DNA of 64,000 nt from [Clostridium] celerecrescens 18A (GTDB lineage: Bacteria > Bacillota > Clostridia > Lachnospirales > Lachnospiraceae), in assembly GCF_002797975.1 (NCBI RefSeq), contig NZ_PGET01000001.1:372001-436000 (forward strand). Reading direction: 5' to 3'. Of this stretch, positions 16,512 through 24,746 are shown piece after piece. Numbering within the stretch: position 1 is the stretch's first letter; every line of letters begins with the position of its first letter. The notes below the pieces were generated by a model, which was not told where the DNA came from, did not search any database, and saw only the letters and a list, made by a program, of their open reading frames with translations. The position numbers and the translations under genes are program-made.

Positions 16512-17450
16512 TTATTCATCATGAGGCAAGGAAGGATAAGCTGCTTCTATTCCTTTGATCTTATCGTAAAGCATATCATTGACCGGAACCGTTAATCCGT
16601 GTTTTGCCGCCAGACGGCGGACAACTCCGGAAAACATTTCCACCTCAGAATACCGGCGGGCTAATCCATCCTGGCGCATGGAGGGAACACTTTCCGGAGA
16701 AAGGGTTTTGATCAGATTTATGTAGAAATCCATATCTTTTTCCGATAAGTGAACCCCTTCTTTTATGGAAAGTTCAATTACTTCCTTCATGGCCCCGATC
16801 AGGGAGTCATGAGCTTCTCCAGGAGTCAGTACTCCGCCATAATTGGTTTCAAAGGCCATGCAGGTCTGGTTAATTCCCACATTCAGCATGAATTTTCCCC
16901 AAAGACGTTTTACAATGTCGGCTTCAACCGTATAGGATACGCCGGCCCTGTCAAAGTAACGGGTTAAGTCCATTAGCCTGGATTCCTGTCCTTTAGTCCT
17001 GGTTCCAAGGCAGAGCGTTCCCGGGCGGGTGTATGTAAGACTGGAACCAAATCTCATGGCATCCATTCCCTGTGCAATGCAATAAAGTACTTTTTCCCTG
17101 CCGAACCGTTTTGCAATGATCTCCTCGCTGTCGATTCCGTTCATAACCGACAGGATCGTGGTATCAGGACCAACGCTGGTCTCCATGGTATCCAGGGCAG
17201 AAGAAAGGGCGCCGTATTTGACTGCCACAATCATAAAATCCACGGGCCGGGCGTTTGTGCAGTCCTCGATCCGGAAGGAAAAGGGTTTGCCGTTTATGGT
17301 GAAGGGCATTTGCTGGTAACGCTCTATTCTTTCGCGGTCTCCAAGGAAAAATAGGTTATCCGGGCCAAGGGAGGCAGTAATCTGGCTGGCGTAAAGCATT
17401 CCCAAAGCGCCCAGCCCTACAATTGCAGTTGTTTTAGATTGATCGTTCAT
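16512..17450 (-). CDS. 2-dehydropantoate 2-reductase family protein (ApbA/PanE)
   Basis: 312 residues. It has an N-terminal NAD(P)-binding Rossmann fold with AIVGLGALGMLYA (GxGxxG), a central segment IVAVKYGALSSALD, and the family C-terminal helical domain with KLMLNVGINQTC-like sequence (KFMLNVGINQTCMAFE). These enzymes reduce 2-ketopantoate to pantoate in pantothenate/CoA synthesis, but many Firmicute paralogues act on other 2-keto acids, so panE is not assigned. I place the start at ATG 17450 with AAAGGAG upstream; the TTG at 17465 overlaps that ribosome site. It lies 62 bases upstream of the S8 gene on the same strand, with no terminator seen between them. Confidence 0.85.
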   Translation of the reverse strand: MNDQSKTTAIVGLGALGMLYASQITASLGPDNLFFLGDRERIERYQQMPFTINGKPFSFRIEDCTNARPVDFMIVAVKYGALSSALDTMETSVGPDTTILSVMNGIDSEEIIAKRFGREKVLYCIAQGMDAMRFGSSLTYTRPGTLCLGTRTKGQESRLMDLTRYFDRAGVSYTVEADIVKRLWGKFMLNVGINQTCMAFETNYGGVLTPGEAHDSLIGAMKEVIELSIKEGVHLSEKDMDFYINLIKTLSPESVPSMRQDGLARRYSEVEMFSGVVRRLAAKHGLTVPVNDMLYDKIKGIEAAYPSLPHDE

Positions 17451-17476
17451 AAAATCTCCTTTCAACTAAGACTTGT

Positions 17477-17941
17477 CTACGGAATGAGGCACTGGTTCTT
17501 ATCAAAGCCTCCTGCATTCATGCTTTCCTGATATATTTTTTCCAATTCTTCCAGATGAAAAACCCCTTCAGATACTTTATAAAATTTTTTCGTATCCGCC
17601 AGATAGAACATGCTGTTTTCGTCCACATTAATCGCTGCAGTCTGACCGTCGGTGTTAGAAAAATAAATCTGGTAGGTGGTGGCGCTGTCAAGAACTCCGT
17701 CAGGAACTTCTTCTAAAGAGAAGCCGTGAAAGAGATCAGCGGCCTTTTCTATGGTTTCCTTGCTCTCGTCAAAGAAGGAATAACAGATGGAACCATAGTA
17801 AATAGAAACGGATTCGGTTTTTTCTGTGTCAATAGGAATGCCGGTAAGGTTCTTTGCCTCTTTTTTCTGGTTTTGGCATGCGGTAAGAGATAATATAAGA
17901 ATGATAAAAAGGAAAAAGATTCTTTGTATTTTACTAATCAT
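17477..17941 (-). CDS. Small lipoprotein, unknown function
   Basis: 154 residues with an N-terminal signal peptide and lipobox SLTAC (Cys22), so probably anchored to the outer leaflet of the cell membrane. The mature part (about 130 residues) is acidic and mixed alpha/beta with several aromatic residues. It shows no catalytic motif that I recognise. It ends 27 bases before the ketopantoate-reductase-like gene on the same strand, so they may be co-transcribed. Confidence 0.7.
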   Translation of the reverse strand: MISKIQRIFFLFIILILSLTACQNQKKEAKNLTGIPIDTEKTESVSIYYGSICYSFFDESKETIEKAADLFHGFSLEEVPDGVLDSATTYQIYFSNTDGQTAAINVDENSMFYLADTKKFYKVSEGVFHLEELEKIYQESMNAGGFDKNQCLIP

Positions 17942-18012
17942 AGGAAACCTCTTTTTTAATCTATATTACCATAAGTTCCTAAAAAAGCAAAGAATAGGAA
18001 GGGGTCCGGTAA

Positions 18013-18942
18013 TTATGTTTGCTTTGTCTGGTAATAATCTGTCAGGATATCAAGATAAGCCTTTGCGTATTTCGGCAGGTAGCGGTTTTTCTGATAGGCA
18101 GCGATAAGGGTGTTTTCAATCTTTTCTTTTCCAATGGACAGGCAGACTGAAGATTTAGGTTCTCGGTCTTTTAGATAATGATAGTAGCTTTCTGGTGCAA
18201 AGGCGGCCCCCAGGCCTTCCATGGCAAGGCGGATGGACATTTCGCTGTTTCTGGTATGAAGGAGAATCTTTGGTTCCAGCCCGTAATCCTTAAAGAGCTT
18301 TAAAGCAAGGCCGCCTGTATTCTGGTCAGGATAGAGAAGAATAAAGGGCTCGTCTGCAAGGAGGCCAAGATCGATCCAGGGATATTGAAAGCCCTCTTTT
18401 TTTTCTGCCATTTTTACCAATGGATTTGATTCGGATAGGACGAGAACCATTTCTTCCTTTCCGATTACCTGATAATCCAGGCCGGTGGGAAATTCATGGA
18501 CGTTGTAAATGGTCACGTCTACGGTATGGTCGGTTAAGGTATGTTCTGCTACAAAGTTGACTTCCTCCATCATGTTGACTGTGACATGAGGATATAGCTT
18601 GTGGAAGTTTGAAAGGGTGGGACCGATCAGGCTGTTTCCAAGCATGATGGGAATGGCAATATTTAAACGTCCGTGGTTTTGGTGCATAATATCATCAAAT
18701 TCCATGTCCCATTCAATTCCGAATTCCACGATTCGTTCGGCATAGTGGATGTAACGTTCTCCGATATAGGTTGGAGAATAGCAGCTTCCGACACGGTCAA
18801 AAAGACGGGCCCCAAGCTGATGCTCCAAGTTTTTTAAATATTTGCTTAAGGATGGCTGGGAGATGAAAAGAGTTTCTGCAGCTTTGCTGATATTTTTCTG
18901 TCTGGCGATGGCCAGAATATATCTAGCTTCCTTTAATTCCAT
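18013..18942 (-). CDS. LysR family transcriptional regulator
   Basis: 309 residues with a standard LysR layout: an N-terminal winged helix (ARQKNISKAAETLFISQPSLSKYLKNLE, about residues 13-40), a linker helix, and a two-lobed ligand-binding domain (NIAIPIMLGNSLIGPTLSNFHKLYP onward). It is transcribed divergently from the ABC importer/deaminase operon that starts at 19128, the classic position of a LysR activator for its target. The inducer is unknown; a purine or related ligand is a guess from the target genes. The ATG at 18942 follows GGGGGAA. Confidence 0.92.
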   Translation of the reverse strand: MELKEARYILAIARQKNISKAAETLFISQPSLSKYLKNLEHQLGARLFDRVGSCYSPTYIGERYIHYAERIVEFGIEWDMEFDDIMHQNHGRLNIAIPIMLGNSLIGPTLSNFHKLYPHVTVNMMEEVNFVAEHTLTDHTVDVTIYNVHEFPTGLDYQVIGKEEMVLVLSESNPLVKMAEKKEGFQYPWIDLGLLADEPFILLYPDQNTGGLALKLFKDYGLEPKILLHTRNSEMSIRLAMEGLGAAFAPESYYHYLKDREPKSSVCLSIGKEKIENTLIAAYQKNRYLPKYAKAYLDILTDYYQTKQT

Positions 18943-19016
18943 AAATATTCCCCCTTTGTGTAGGTGATGGCGTTATCTTATAGCTTTACTGCATAGAAAA
19001 TATAGATTATATGTAT

Positions 19017-19045
19017 TTGACGTACAGTATATCATAAATTATAAT
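19017..19045 (+). promoter_or_regulatory. Sigma-A promoter of the ABC/deaminase operon
   Basis: TTGACG (19017-19022) and TATAAT (19040-19045) with a 17-base spacer, in the region divergent from the LysR gene. Confidence 0.82.
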
Positions 19046-19069
19046 AAAAGTATAGATATAAATTAACAG

Positions 19070-19091
19070 AACTTATAAGTGATAATAAGTT
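19070..19091. promoter_or_regulatory. Inverted repeat downstream of the promoter (possible operator)
   Basis: AACTTAT (19070-19076) and ATAAGTT (19085-19091) form a 7-bp inverted repeat with an 8-base spacer, about 20 bases after the predicted transcription start. It could be a repressor site or a small leader hairpin. A looser AT-rich dyad (CATA...TATG) precedes the -35 and is the likelier LysR site. Confidence 0.4.
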
Positions 19092-19127
19092 CCTAATAAT
19101 TGATGTAAATAGCATGGGGAGGTCCAG

Positions 19128-19961
19128 ATGAAGAAAAGTAGTGCATTTATCATGGTGGTGCCAGGGCTTGTAATACTGGCAGTGTGTCTGTTTTTACCGC
19201 TTTTAAGGGTACTGATTCCGTCTTTTCATACCGGAGACTATCCGTTCAGCGCTTATGTGGAATTTTTCCAGGATGAGTATTATCTTAAGATTTTTATGAG
19301 GACAGTAAAGGTTGCGTTCATTACTACGGCTGTCTGTATGGCAGCAGGAGTTCCGACCGCATATTTTATCAGCCGGTGCCAGAAGAAGTGGAGAGGGATT
19401 TTACTGTCTGTTTCCATTTTTCCCCTGATGACCAATTCTGTAATAAGAAGCTTTGCCTGGATCAATATTTTAGGGAGCAATGGTATCATTAACCGGTTCC
19501 TCATGGCGGCCGGCCTTGTGGAAAAGCCTGCGAAGCTGTTGTACACGGATTTTGCCATTATTATTGGTTCCGTTTACTTATTTCTTCCCCTGATGATCGT
19601 TACAGTGGCCGGTGTCATGGAAAATATTGAGGATGACATGATGGAGGCAGCGCTCAGCCTGGGGGCAGACCGGTTCAAGGCTTTTATGAAGGTGATTTTT
19701 CCCATTAGTCTTCCCGGAATTATTGTTGGAGGCATTCTGGTGTTTACCGGAACCTTGACGGCCTATACAACGCCTCAGCTGCTTGGCGGTAACAAACATA
19801 TGGTCCTTGCCACATTTATCTACCAGAGGGCCATGAGTGTGGGAGACTGGAACGGGGCCGCAGTCATTTCCCTGATCATGATCGCCACGACCCTGGCTGT
19901 GATTAAAGGTTTAAATGCCCTGTCTGCCAGACTGGACAGAAGAGGAGGAAATCATGCGTAA
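19128..19961 (+). CDS. ABC transporter permease, PotB type
   Basis: 277 residues with six hydrophobic segments and the binding-protein-dependent permease signature EAALSLGADRFKAFMKVIFPISLPGI (EAA motif, about residues 174-199). It belongs to the spermidine/putrescine, iron and thiamine (PotB/CysT) branch. It forms the membrane channel with the next permease. The start follows GGGGAGG. It is the first gene of the operon running to 26084. The substrate is best inferred from the two deaminases at its end rather than from the permease itself. Confidence 0.88.
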   Translation: MKKSSAFIMVVPGLVILAVCLFLPLLRVLIPSFHTGDYPFSAYVEFFQDEYYLKIFMRTVKVAFITTAVCMAAGVPTAYFISRCQKKWRGILLSVSIFPLMTNSVIRSFAWINILGSNGIINRFLMAAGLVEKPAKLLYTDFAIIIGSVYLFLPLMIVTVAGVMENIEDDMMEAALSLGADRFKAFMKVIFPISLPGIIVGGILVFTGTLTAYTTPQLLGGNKHMVLATFIYQRAMSVGDWNGAAVISLIMIATTLAVIKGLNALSARLDRRGGNHA

Positions 19962-20736
19962 GAATAAAATGCTGACTGCTTTTGCTGTGGTGGTGTTCCT
20001 GTTTTTGGTTCTGCCGCTTGTCATCATCACTGTGACCGCCTTTGGGGAGGGCAGTGCTATCACCTTTCCCATTGACTCTTTCTCTTTTCGGTGGTTTGTT
20101 AATGTATTTGCATTAAAGTCCTTCCGGGTTTCCTTCTTAACCAGCCTGGAAATCGCCCTGCTTGCGACCGTAGCCGCCCTGATTGCAGGGATTCCGGCTG
20201 CCTATGCTCTGGCTAGGTCCGGCATAAAGGGGAAGGGAATTTTAAAATCCGTGTTCCTTTCTCCGACCATTGTGCCTGGAATCGTAATTGGCTTCGTACT
20301 CTATCAGTTTCTGGTTTTGACTTTAAGAGTTCCAGTGTTTGCCGGACTTTTGGCCGGGCACTTTATGGTGACTCTGCCCTATGTGATCCGGGTGGTCGGC
20401 TCCAGTCTGGACCAGTTTGATTTTTCGGTAGAAGAGGCGGCCTGGAGTCTGGGGTGCACAAAGACGGGGGCATTTTTCCGTGTGGTACTGCCTAATATCA
20501 CATCGGGAATCTCCGCTGCCTTTATGCTGGCTTTTATAAACTCCTTTAATAACATTCCGGTTTCCATGTTTCTCTCTGGTCCCGGTGTGTCCACCTTCCC
20601 GGCGACTCTCATGGGTTACATCGAATATAATTATGATCCCACTGTATCGGCGGTATCCGTGCTTTTAATGGCCGTAACGGTCCTTATTATGGTAATTGTT
20701 GATAAGACACTGGGAATTGCAGCTTTGGCAAAATAG
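19954..20736 (+). CDS. ABC transporter permease, PotC type
   Basis: 260 residues, second permease of the importer, with six hydrophobic segments and the coupling motif EEAAWSLGCTKTGAFFRVVLPNI (about residues 165-187). I place the start at ATG 19954, eight bases inside the end of the first permease gene and preceded by AGGAGGAA. The longer upstream extension of the frame lies within the previous gene. It makes up the translocation pore with the PotB-like partner. Confidence 0.88.
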   Translation: MRKNKMLTAFAVVVFLFLVLPLVIITVTAFGEGSAITFPIDSFSFRWFVNVFALKSFRVSFLTSLEIALLATVAALIAGIPAAYALARSGIKGKGILKSVFLSPTIVPGIVIGFVLYQFLVLTLRVPVFAGLLAGHFMVTLPYVIRVVGSSLDQFDFSVEEAAWSLGCTKTGAFFRVVLPNITSGISAAFMLAFINSFNNIPVSMFLSGPGVSTFPATLMGYIEYNYDPTVSAVSVLLMAVTVLIMVIVDKTLGIAALAK

Positions 20737-20747
20737 GAGGAGAAACC

Positions 20748-21782
20748 ATGGCGTATATGACACTGCAGGATATTGATGTCTGTTATGATAAGAAGAAACA
20801 GATTTTAAAGGGATTGAATTTAGAAGTACAGGAAGGGGAGCTGGTTTCCCTTTTGGGGCCAAGCGGCTGTGGAAAAACCACGACCCTTCGTGTGGTAGCT
20901 GGGTTTATTGAGCCCCAGAATGGAGTTTTCGCTCTGGATGGTGCGGACCTTACCAAGGTTCCGGTCCACAAGAGGAATTTTGGAATCGTATTTCAAAGCT
21001 ATGCCCTGTTTCCTCATTTAAGCGTATATGACAATGTGGCATTTGGGCTTAAGATGAGAAAGCTTGATAAGGCTGAAATTGATAAAAAGGTGGATCAGAT
21101 CCTGGAGATCTGCGGTCTTACGGAATTACGCGGACGGTTTCCCCAGCAGATGTCCGGAGGGCAGAGGCAGAGAGTGGCCCTTGCCAGGGCGTTAGTAATT
21201 GAGCCGAAGCTTCTTCTCCTTGATGAGCCGTTAAGCAACTTAGATGCAAAGCTGCGCATCAATATGCGTATGGAGATTAAGAGGATTCAGAAAAAGCTTG
21301 GCATTACCACCCTGTTTGTCACCCATGACCAGGAGGAGTGCTTCTCCATCTCGGATAAGGTGGCAGTTATGAATCAGGGAGTGATCGAACAGTTTGACAC
21401 GCCGGAAAATATTTATCAGAGGCCAAATACGGAATTTGTTGCAAGATTTATTGGTTTTGAGAACTTTCTTCCTTTAAAGAGACAGGGAGATGTATATAAA
21501 ACGGAGACCGGCGCAGTATTTAACGTAGAAAACACACACAGGGAAGGCGCCTGTACCGGCACCATTCGTCCGGAGGATATCCGGGTTGCAGAAGAAGGGC
21601 AGGCGGGCAATATCCTGGAAGGTACGGTAGGTGTCCGGACATTTCTTGGAAAGGGCTATCAGTATGAGGTACTTACAGCTGCCGGAAAGTTCCTGGTAAA
21701 CAGACCGGCAGAAGAAGCTTATGAAGAGGGCAGCCAGATACGTCTTTATCTGCCGGAATCAAAGTTAATTCTTGTAAATTAA
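20748..21782 (+). CDS. ABC transporter ATP-binding protein, PotA type
   Basis: 344 residues. It has Walker A GPSGCGKTT, Q-loop VFQSYALFPHL, signature MSGGQRQRVALARAL, Walker B LLLLDEPLSNLD and the H-loop VTHDQEE. A C-terminal TOBE-type regulatory domain (about residues 235-344) is typical of the PotA/FbpC/UgpC group. Probably a homodimer energising the two permeases. It starts at ATG 20748 after GGAGGAG, 11 bases after the permease stop. Confidence 0.9.
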   Translation: MAYMTLQDIDVCYDKKKQILKGLNLEVQEGELVSLLGPSGCGKTTTLRVVAGFIEPQNGVFALDGADLTKVPVHKRNFGIVFQSYALFPHLSVYDNVAFGLKMRKLDKAEIDKKVDQILEICGLTELRGRFPQQMSGGQRQRVALARALVIEPKLLLLDEPLSNLDAKLRINMRMEIKRIQKKLGITTLFVTHDQEECFSISDKVAVMNQGVIEQFDTPENIYQRPNTEFVARFIGFENFLPLKRQGDVYKTETGAVFNVENTHREGACTGTIRPEDIRVAEEGQAGNILEGTVGVRTFLGKGYQYEVLTAAGKFLVNRPAEEAYEEGSQIRLYLPESKLILVN

Positions 21783-21824
21783 AGGTAATTTGCCCGGAGG
21801 ACAAGGGCAGTCATAAGGTAACTG

Positions 21825-21839
21825 CGGCTGATACAGCCG
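21825..21839 (+). other. Small intercistronic hairpin before the binding-protein gene
   Basis: CGGCTG (21825-21830) and CAGCCG (21834-21839) pair around an ATA loop in the 81-base gap between the ATPase and binding-protein genes. There is no U-tract. It may protect the downstream mRNA, which codes for the component usually needed in excess. Confidence 0.35.
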
Positions 21840-21863
21840 GTCAATTATAAAAAAGAGAGGATT

Positions 21864-22934
21864 ATGATTATGAAGAAAGTATTGGCATTATCCCTGTGTG
21901 CAGCCATTGTACTGACGGGCTGCAGCGGTGCCGGAACTGCGGGAACGGCAGAAGAGAAAAAGAGCGGCACAGAAGAGAAGAAACTGGTGTTATCCACTTA
22001 TGGCTTAAGCGAGGATATTTCTGAGGAAGAGGTGTACAAGCCCTTTGAAGACCAGTACAACTGCAAGATCGTTACAGAGACAGGAAGTACCAATGAGCGT
22101 TACACAAAGCTTTCTGCTGACTCACAGACCACCATTGACGTAATCGAGCTGTCCCAGGCCATGACGGCTAAGGGAATCGAAGAGGATTTATTTGAGCCTC
22201 TGGATTTAAGTAAGATCGAGAACAGCCAGTATCTGATCAAAGCGGCAAAGACCATGGCGGACGCCGGACAGGGAATTGCCTATACCATCAACAGCATCGG
22301 CATTATGTATGATCCGGAAGCAGTAGGCTTTGAGATTAAGAGCTTTGATGATTTATGGAAGGCAGAGCTTAAAGGAAGCGTTGCCATTCCGGATATCACG
22401 ACTACCTTTGGTCCGGCCATGGTATATATGGCAAGCGATTACAAGGGCGTTGATGTGACCAGTGACAAAGGAGCAGCCGCTTTTGAGGCATTGGAGGAAT
22501 TAAAGCCGAACCTTGTAAAGACCTATGCAAAGTCTTCGGATTTAATCAATATGTTTACTTCCGGAGAAATCAAGGCCGCCATTGTAGGCGACTTCGGTGT
22601 ACCAACCATTCAAGAAGCAAACCCGGATCTGGTGTATGTGACTCCTGACGTGACTTATGCAAATTTCAATACCATCAGCATTACAAAGAACTGCAAGGAC
22701 AAGGAACTGGCTTACGCATACATCAATTACCGTTTAAGCAAAGAGCTTCAGGACAAAACCACCAAGGCTTTAAACGAAGCACCTACCAACAGCCAGGTGG
22801 AGGTTTCCAAGGAAGATTCAGAAAATATGACTTATGGTCCTGCGGCAGAGAGCGCAAAGGTGTTAGACTATTCCTTTGTCAATCCGGTCTTAAGCGATTG
22901 GATTGATCAGTGGAACCGAACAATCAATAATTAA
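21864..22934 (+). CDS. ABC transporter substrate-binding lipoprotein, PotD/family 1-like
   Basis: 356 residues with a lipoprotein signal ending in VLTGCSG and a mature domain of the PotD/FbpA (cluster D) type. LVLSTYGLSEDISEEEVYKPFE near the N-terminus and the GIMYDPEAVG and GDFGV segments are characteristic of periplasmic binding proteins in this group. It delivers the ligand to the PotABC-like transporter encoded upstream. Two in-frame ATGs lie close together (21864 and 21870). GAGAGG is nearer the first, so the exact start is uncertain by two codons. The ligand is unknown; the following deaminases suggest a purine-type compound. Confidence 0.85.
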   Translation: MIMKKVLALSLCAAIVLTGCSGAGTAGTAEEKKSGTEEKKLVLSTYGLSEDISEEEVYKPFEDQYNCKIVTETGSTNERYTKLSADSQTTIDVIELSQAMTAKGIEEDLFEPLDLSKIENSQYLIKAAKTMADAGQGIAYTINSIGIMYDPEAVGFEIKSFDDLWKAELKGSVAIPDITTTFGPAMVYMASDYKGVDVTSDKGAAAFEALEELKPNLVKTYAKSSDLINMFTSGEIKAAIVGDFGVPTIQEANPDLVYVTPDVTYANFNTISITKNCKDKELAYAYINYRLSKELQDKTTKALNEAPTNSQVEVSKEDSENMTYGPAAESAKVLDYSFVNPVLSDWIDQWNRTINN

Positions 22935-22947
22935 GGACAGAGGGAAA

Positions 22948-24663
22948 ATGAAGGTTGACTTACTTGTTCAAAATGGATGGGTCTACCGGACATACAGGCA
23001 ATGCTTTGAAAAAATGGACATTGCGGTTGTGGGGGAAAGGTTTTATGACATTTCCCCTTCCTCCTATTATGGGAACAAAATTCCTTATGAGGCTGAATGT
23101 GTGGTGGATGGTACAGGAAAATATTTTATACCGGGACTGATCGATATTCACATGCATATCGAAAGCTCCATGACATATCCGGGAGAGTTTTCCAGGGCGG
23201 TCCTGCCCTGGGGAGTCACCTGCGTGGTGGCTGACCCTCACGAGATCGCCAATGTGTTCGGGTTAGAAGGAATAAAAAGCTTTATGGAACAGGAAACGGA
23301 GCTGGATATTTACTACGGAATTCCATCAAGTGTTCCTTCCACCGGAAGCAGCTTTGAAACCTCAGGCGGACAAATCAGGGAAGAGGAGGTCCGGGAGCTA
23401 CTAAAAGAGGATAAAGTCATCTGCCTTGGAGAGGTGATGAACGATTCGGAATTAGTCGCTGTGGAAGATACCCTGATCAAACGCATTATCAGGCTGTGTC
23501 AAAACGGGGACCGCAGGCTGAAGATCGAGGGGCATTGCCCTGCCCTGTCAGGAGATTCGCTGGCAGGCTTTATCCGGGGCGGCGTTGATGCGGACCATAC
23601 CCAGCAGACCCCGGAGTCCGTTCTGGAAAAGACGGACATGGGCATGTTTCTGGAACTTCAGGCGAAATCCCTGACATCTGATGTGGTAGAAACGGTGGTA
23701 TCCCATGGTCTTTATGAAAATGTGGCTCTTGTAACAGATGATACCATGCCGGATCATCTGGCAATAGGCCATCTAAACCAGATCCTTAAACTGGCTGTGG
23801 AGCAGGGAATGCCGCCGGAGAAGGCTATTTACTGTGCGACCCTTACACCTGCGCGGAGAATGGGTCTTGATGACAGGGGAATGATTGCGCCTGGAAAGCT
23901 GGCGGATTTTGTTGTATTTGATGATCTGGTAAGCTTTTGCCCTTCTGCGGTTTATAAAAGCGGAAAACAGCATATAAAAAGCCCGGATTCTCCAAATGCG
24001 GTTTTTCCGGACCATTTTTACCAGTCTGTAAAATGCCGCTTGGCTTTGGCTTCCGATTTTAAATTAAACCGGTGTGAGATAAAGAATGGAACAGCAACCG
24101 TAAATGTCATGGAGATTCAGGATTTTGGAACAAGGGTCAGGCATGTGAAAAGGGAAATTCCCGTCCGGAACCGCTGCATATGCTGGCAGGAGGCAGGACT
24201 TTCCCTGGCAGTAGTATTTGAGCGCTACGGAAAGACAGGAGATGTTGCCTATGGACTTGTGGAGCATGCCTTAAAGTCTCCCGGTGCAGTGGCAACCACC
24301 TGGAGCCATGACAGCCATAATCTGCTGGTGCTTGGAAATTCGGTGGAGGATATGGTGCTTGCACAGAACCGGGTGGTTCATATGCAGGGCGGTTATGTAA
24401 CGGCCCGGGGAGGCAAAATCACAGCTTCTGCAGCCCTTCCCGTAGGCGGAATCCTCTCTGATGGAGGTATTCCAAAGCTTTCTAAAGAATTGGCTGAGGT
24501 GAGGGAAGAAATCGAGGCTATGGGGTATGTGAACAGCAATGTTATCATGTCCATTTCCACCCTGACCCTACTGGTTTCCCCGGAATTAAAGATAAGCGAT
24601 AAGGGTCTGTTTGATGTAAAGACGAAGCAGAGGGTTCCTTTGGTGGAAAAATACGAGTCTTAA
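22948..24663 (+). CDS. ade: Adenine deaminase
   Basis: Converts adenine to hypoxanthine and ammonia for purine salvage, using a binuclear Fe/Mn centre in the amidohydrolase fold. The 571-residue length and motifs are those of AdeC/YerA: GLIDIHMHIESSM (metal His pair, about residue 68), ADPHEIANVFG, KIEGHCPAL, DDTMPD and the C-terminal domain with TTWSHDSHNLLVLG. I chose ATG 22948, 13 bases after the preceding stop and preceded by GAGGG. Its place in an operon with an importer and a second deaminase points to use of exogenous purines. Confidence 0.93.
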   Translation: MKVDLLVQNGWVYRTYRQCFEKMDIAVVGERFYDISPSSYYGNKIPYEAECVVDGTGKYFIPGLIDIHMHIESSMTYPGEFSRAVLPWGVTCVVADPHEIANVFGLEGIKSFMEQETELDIYYGIPSSVPSTGSSFETSGGQIREEEVRELLKEDKVICLGEVMNDSELVAVEDTLIKRIIRLCQNGDRRLKIEGHCPALSGDSLAGFIRGGVDADHTQQTPESVLEKTDMGMFLELQAKSLTSDVVETVVSHGLYENVALVTDDTMPDHLAIGHLNQILKLAVEQGMPPEKAIYCATLTPARRMGLDDRGMIAPGKLADFVVFDDLVSFCPSAVYKSGKQHIKSPDSPNAVFPDHFYQSVKCRLALASDFKLNRCEIKNGTATVNVMEIQDFGTRVRHVKREIPVRNRCICWQEAGLSLAVVFERYGKTGDVAYGLVEHALKSPGAVATTWSHDSHNLLVLGNSVEDMVLAQNRVVHMQGGYVTARGGKITASAALPVGGILSDGGIPKLSKELAEVREEIEAMGYVNSNVIMSISTLTLLVSPELKISDKGLFDVKTKQRVPLVEKYES

Positions 24664-24746
24664 AAGGAAGTAATTATTAGACATCCTTCGGGTGTACCTT
24701 TATGTCCCCTCCAATATGGGCAGTAATAAGGAAAAGGTTGATAAAT

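Noticed and set aside
18943..19127. Purine riboswitch upstream of the importer/deaminase operon
   Set aside because: The three-way junction with its conserved loops is absent; the region looks like a LysR-controlled promoter.
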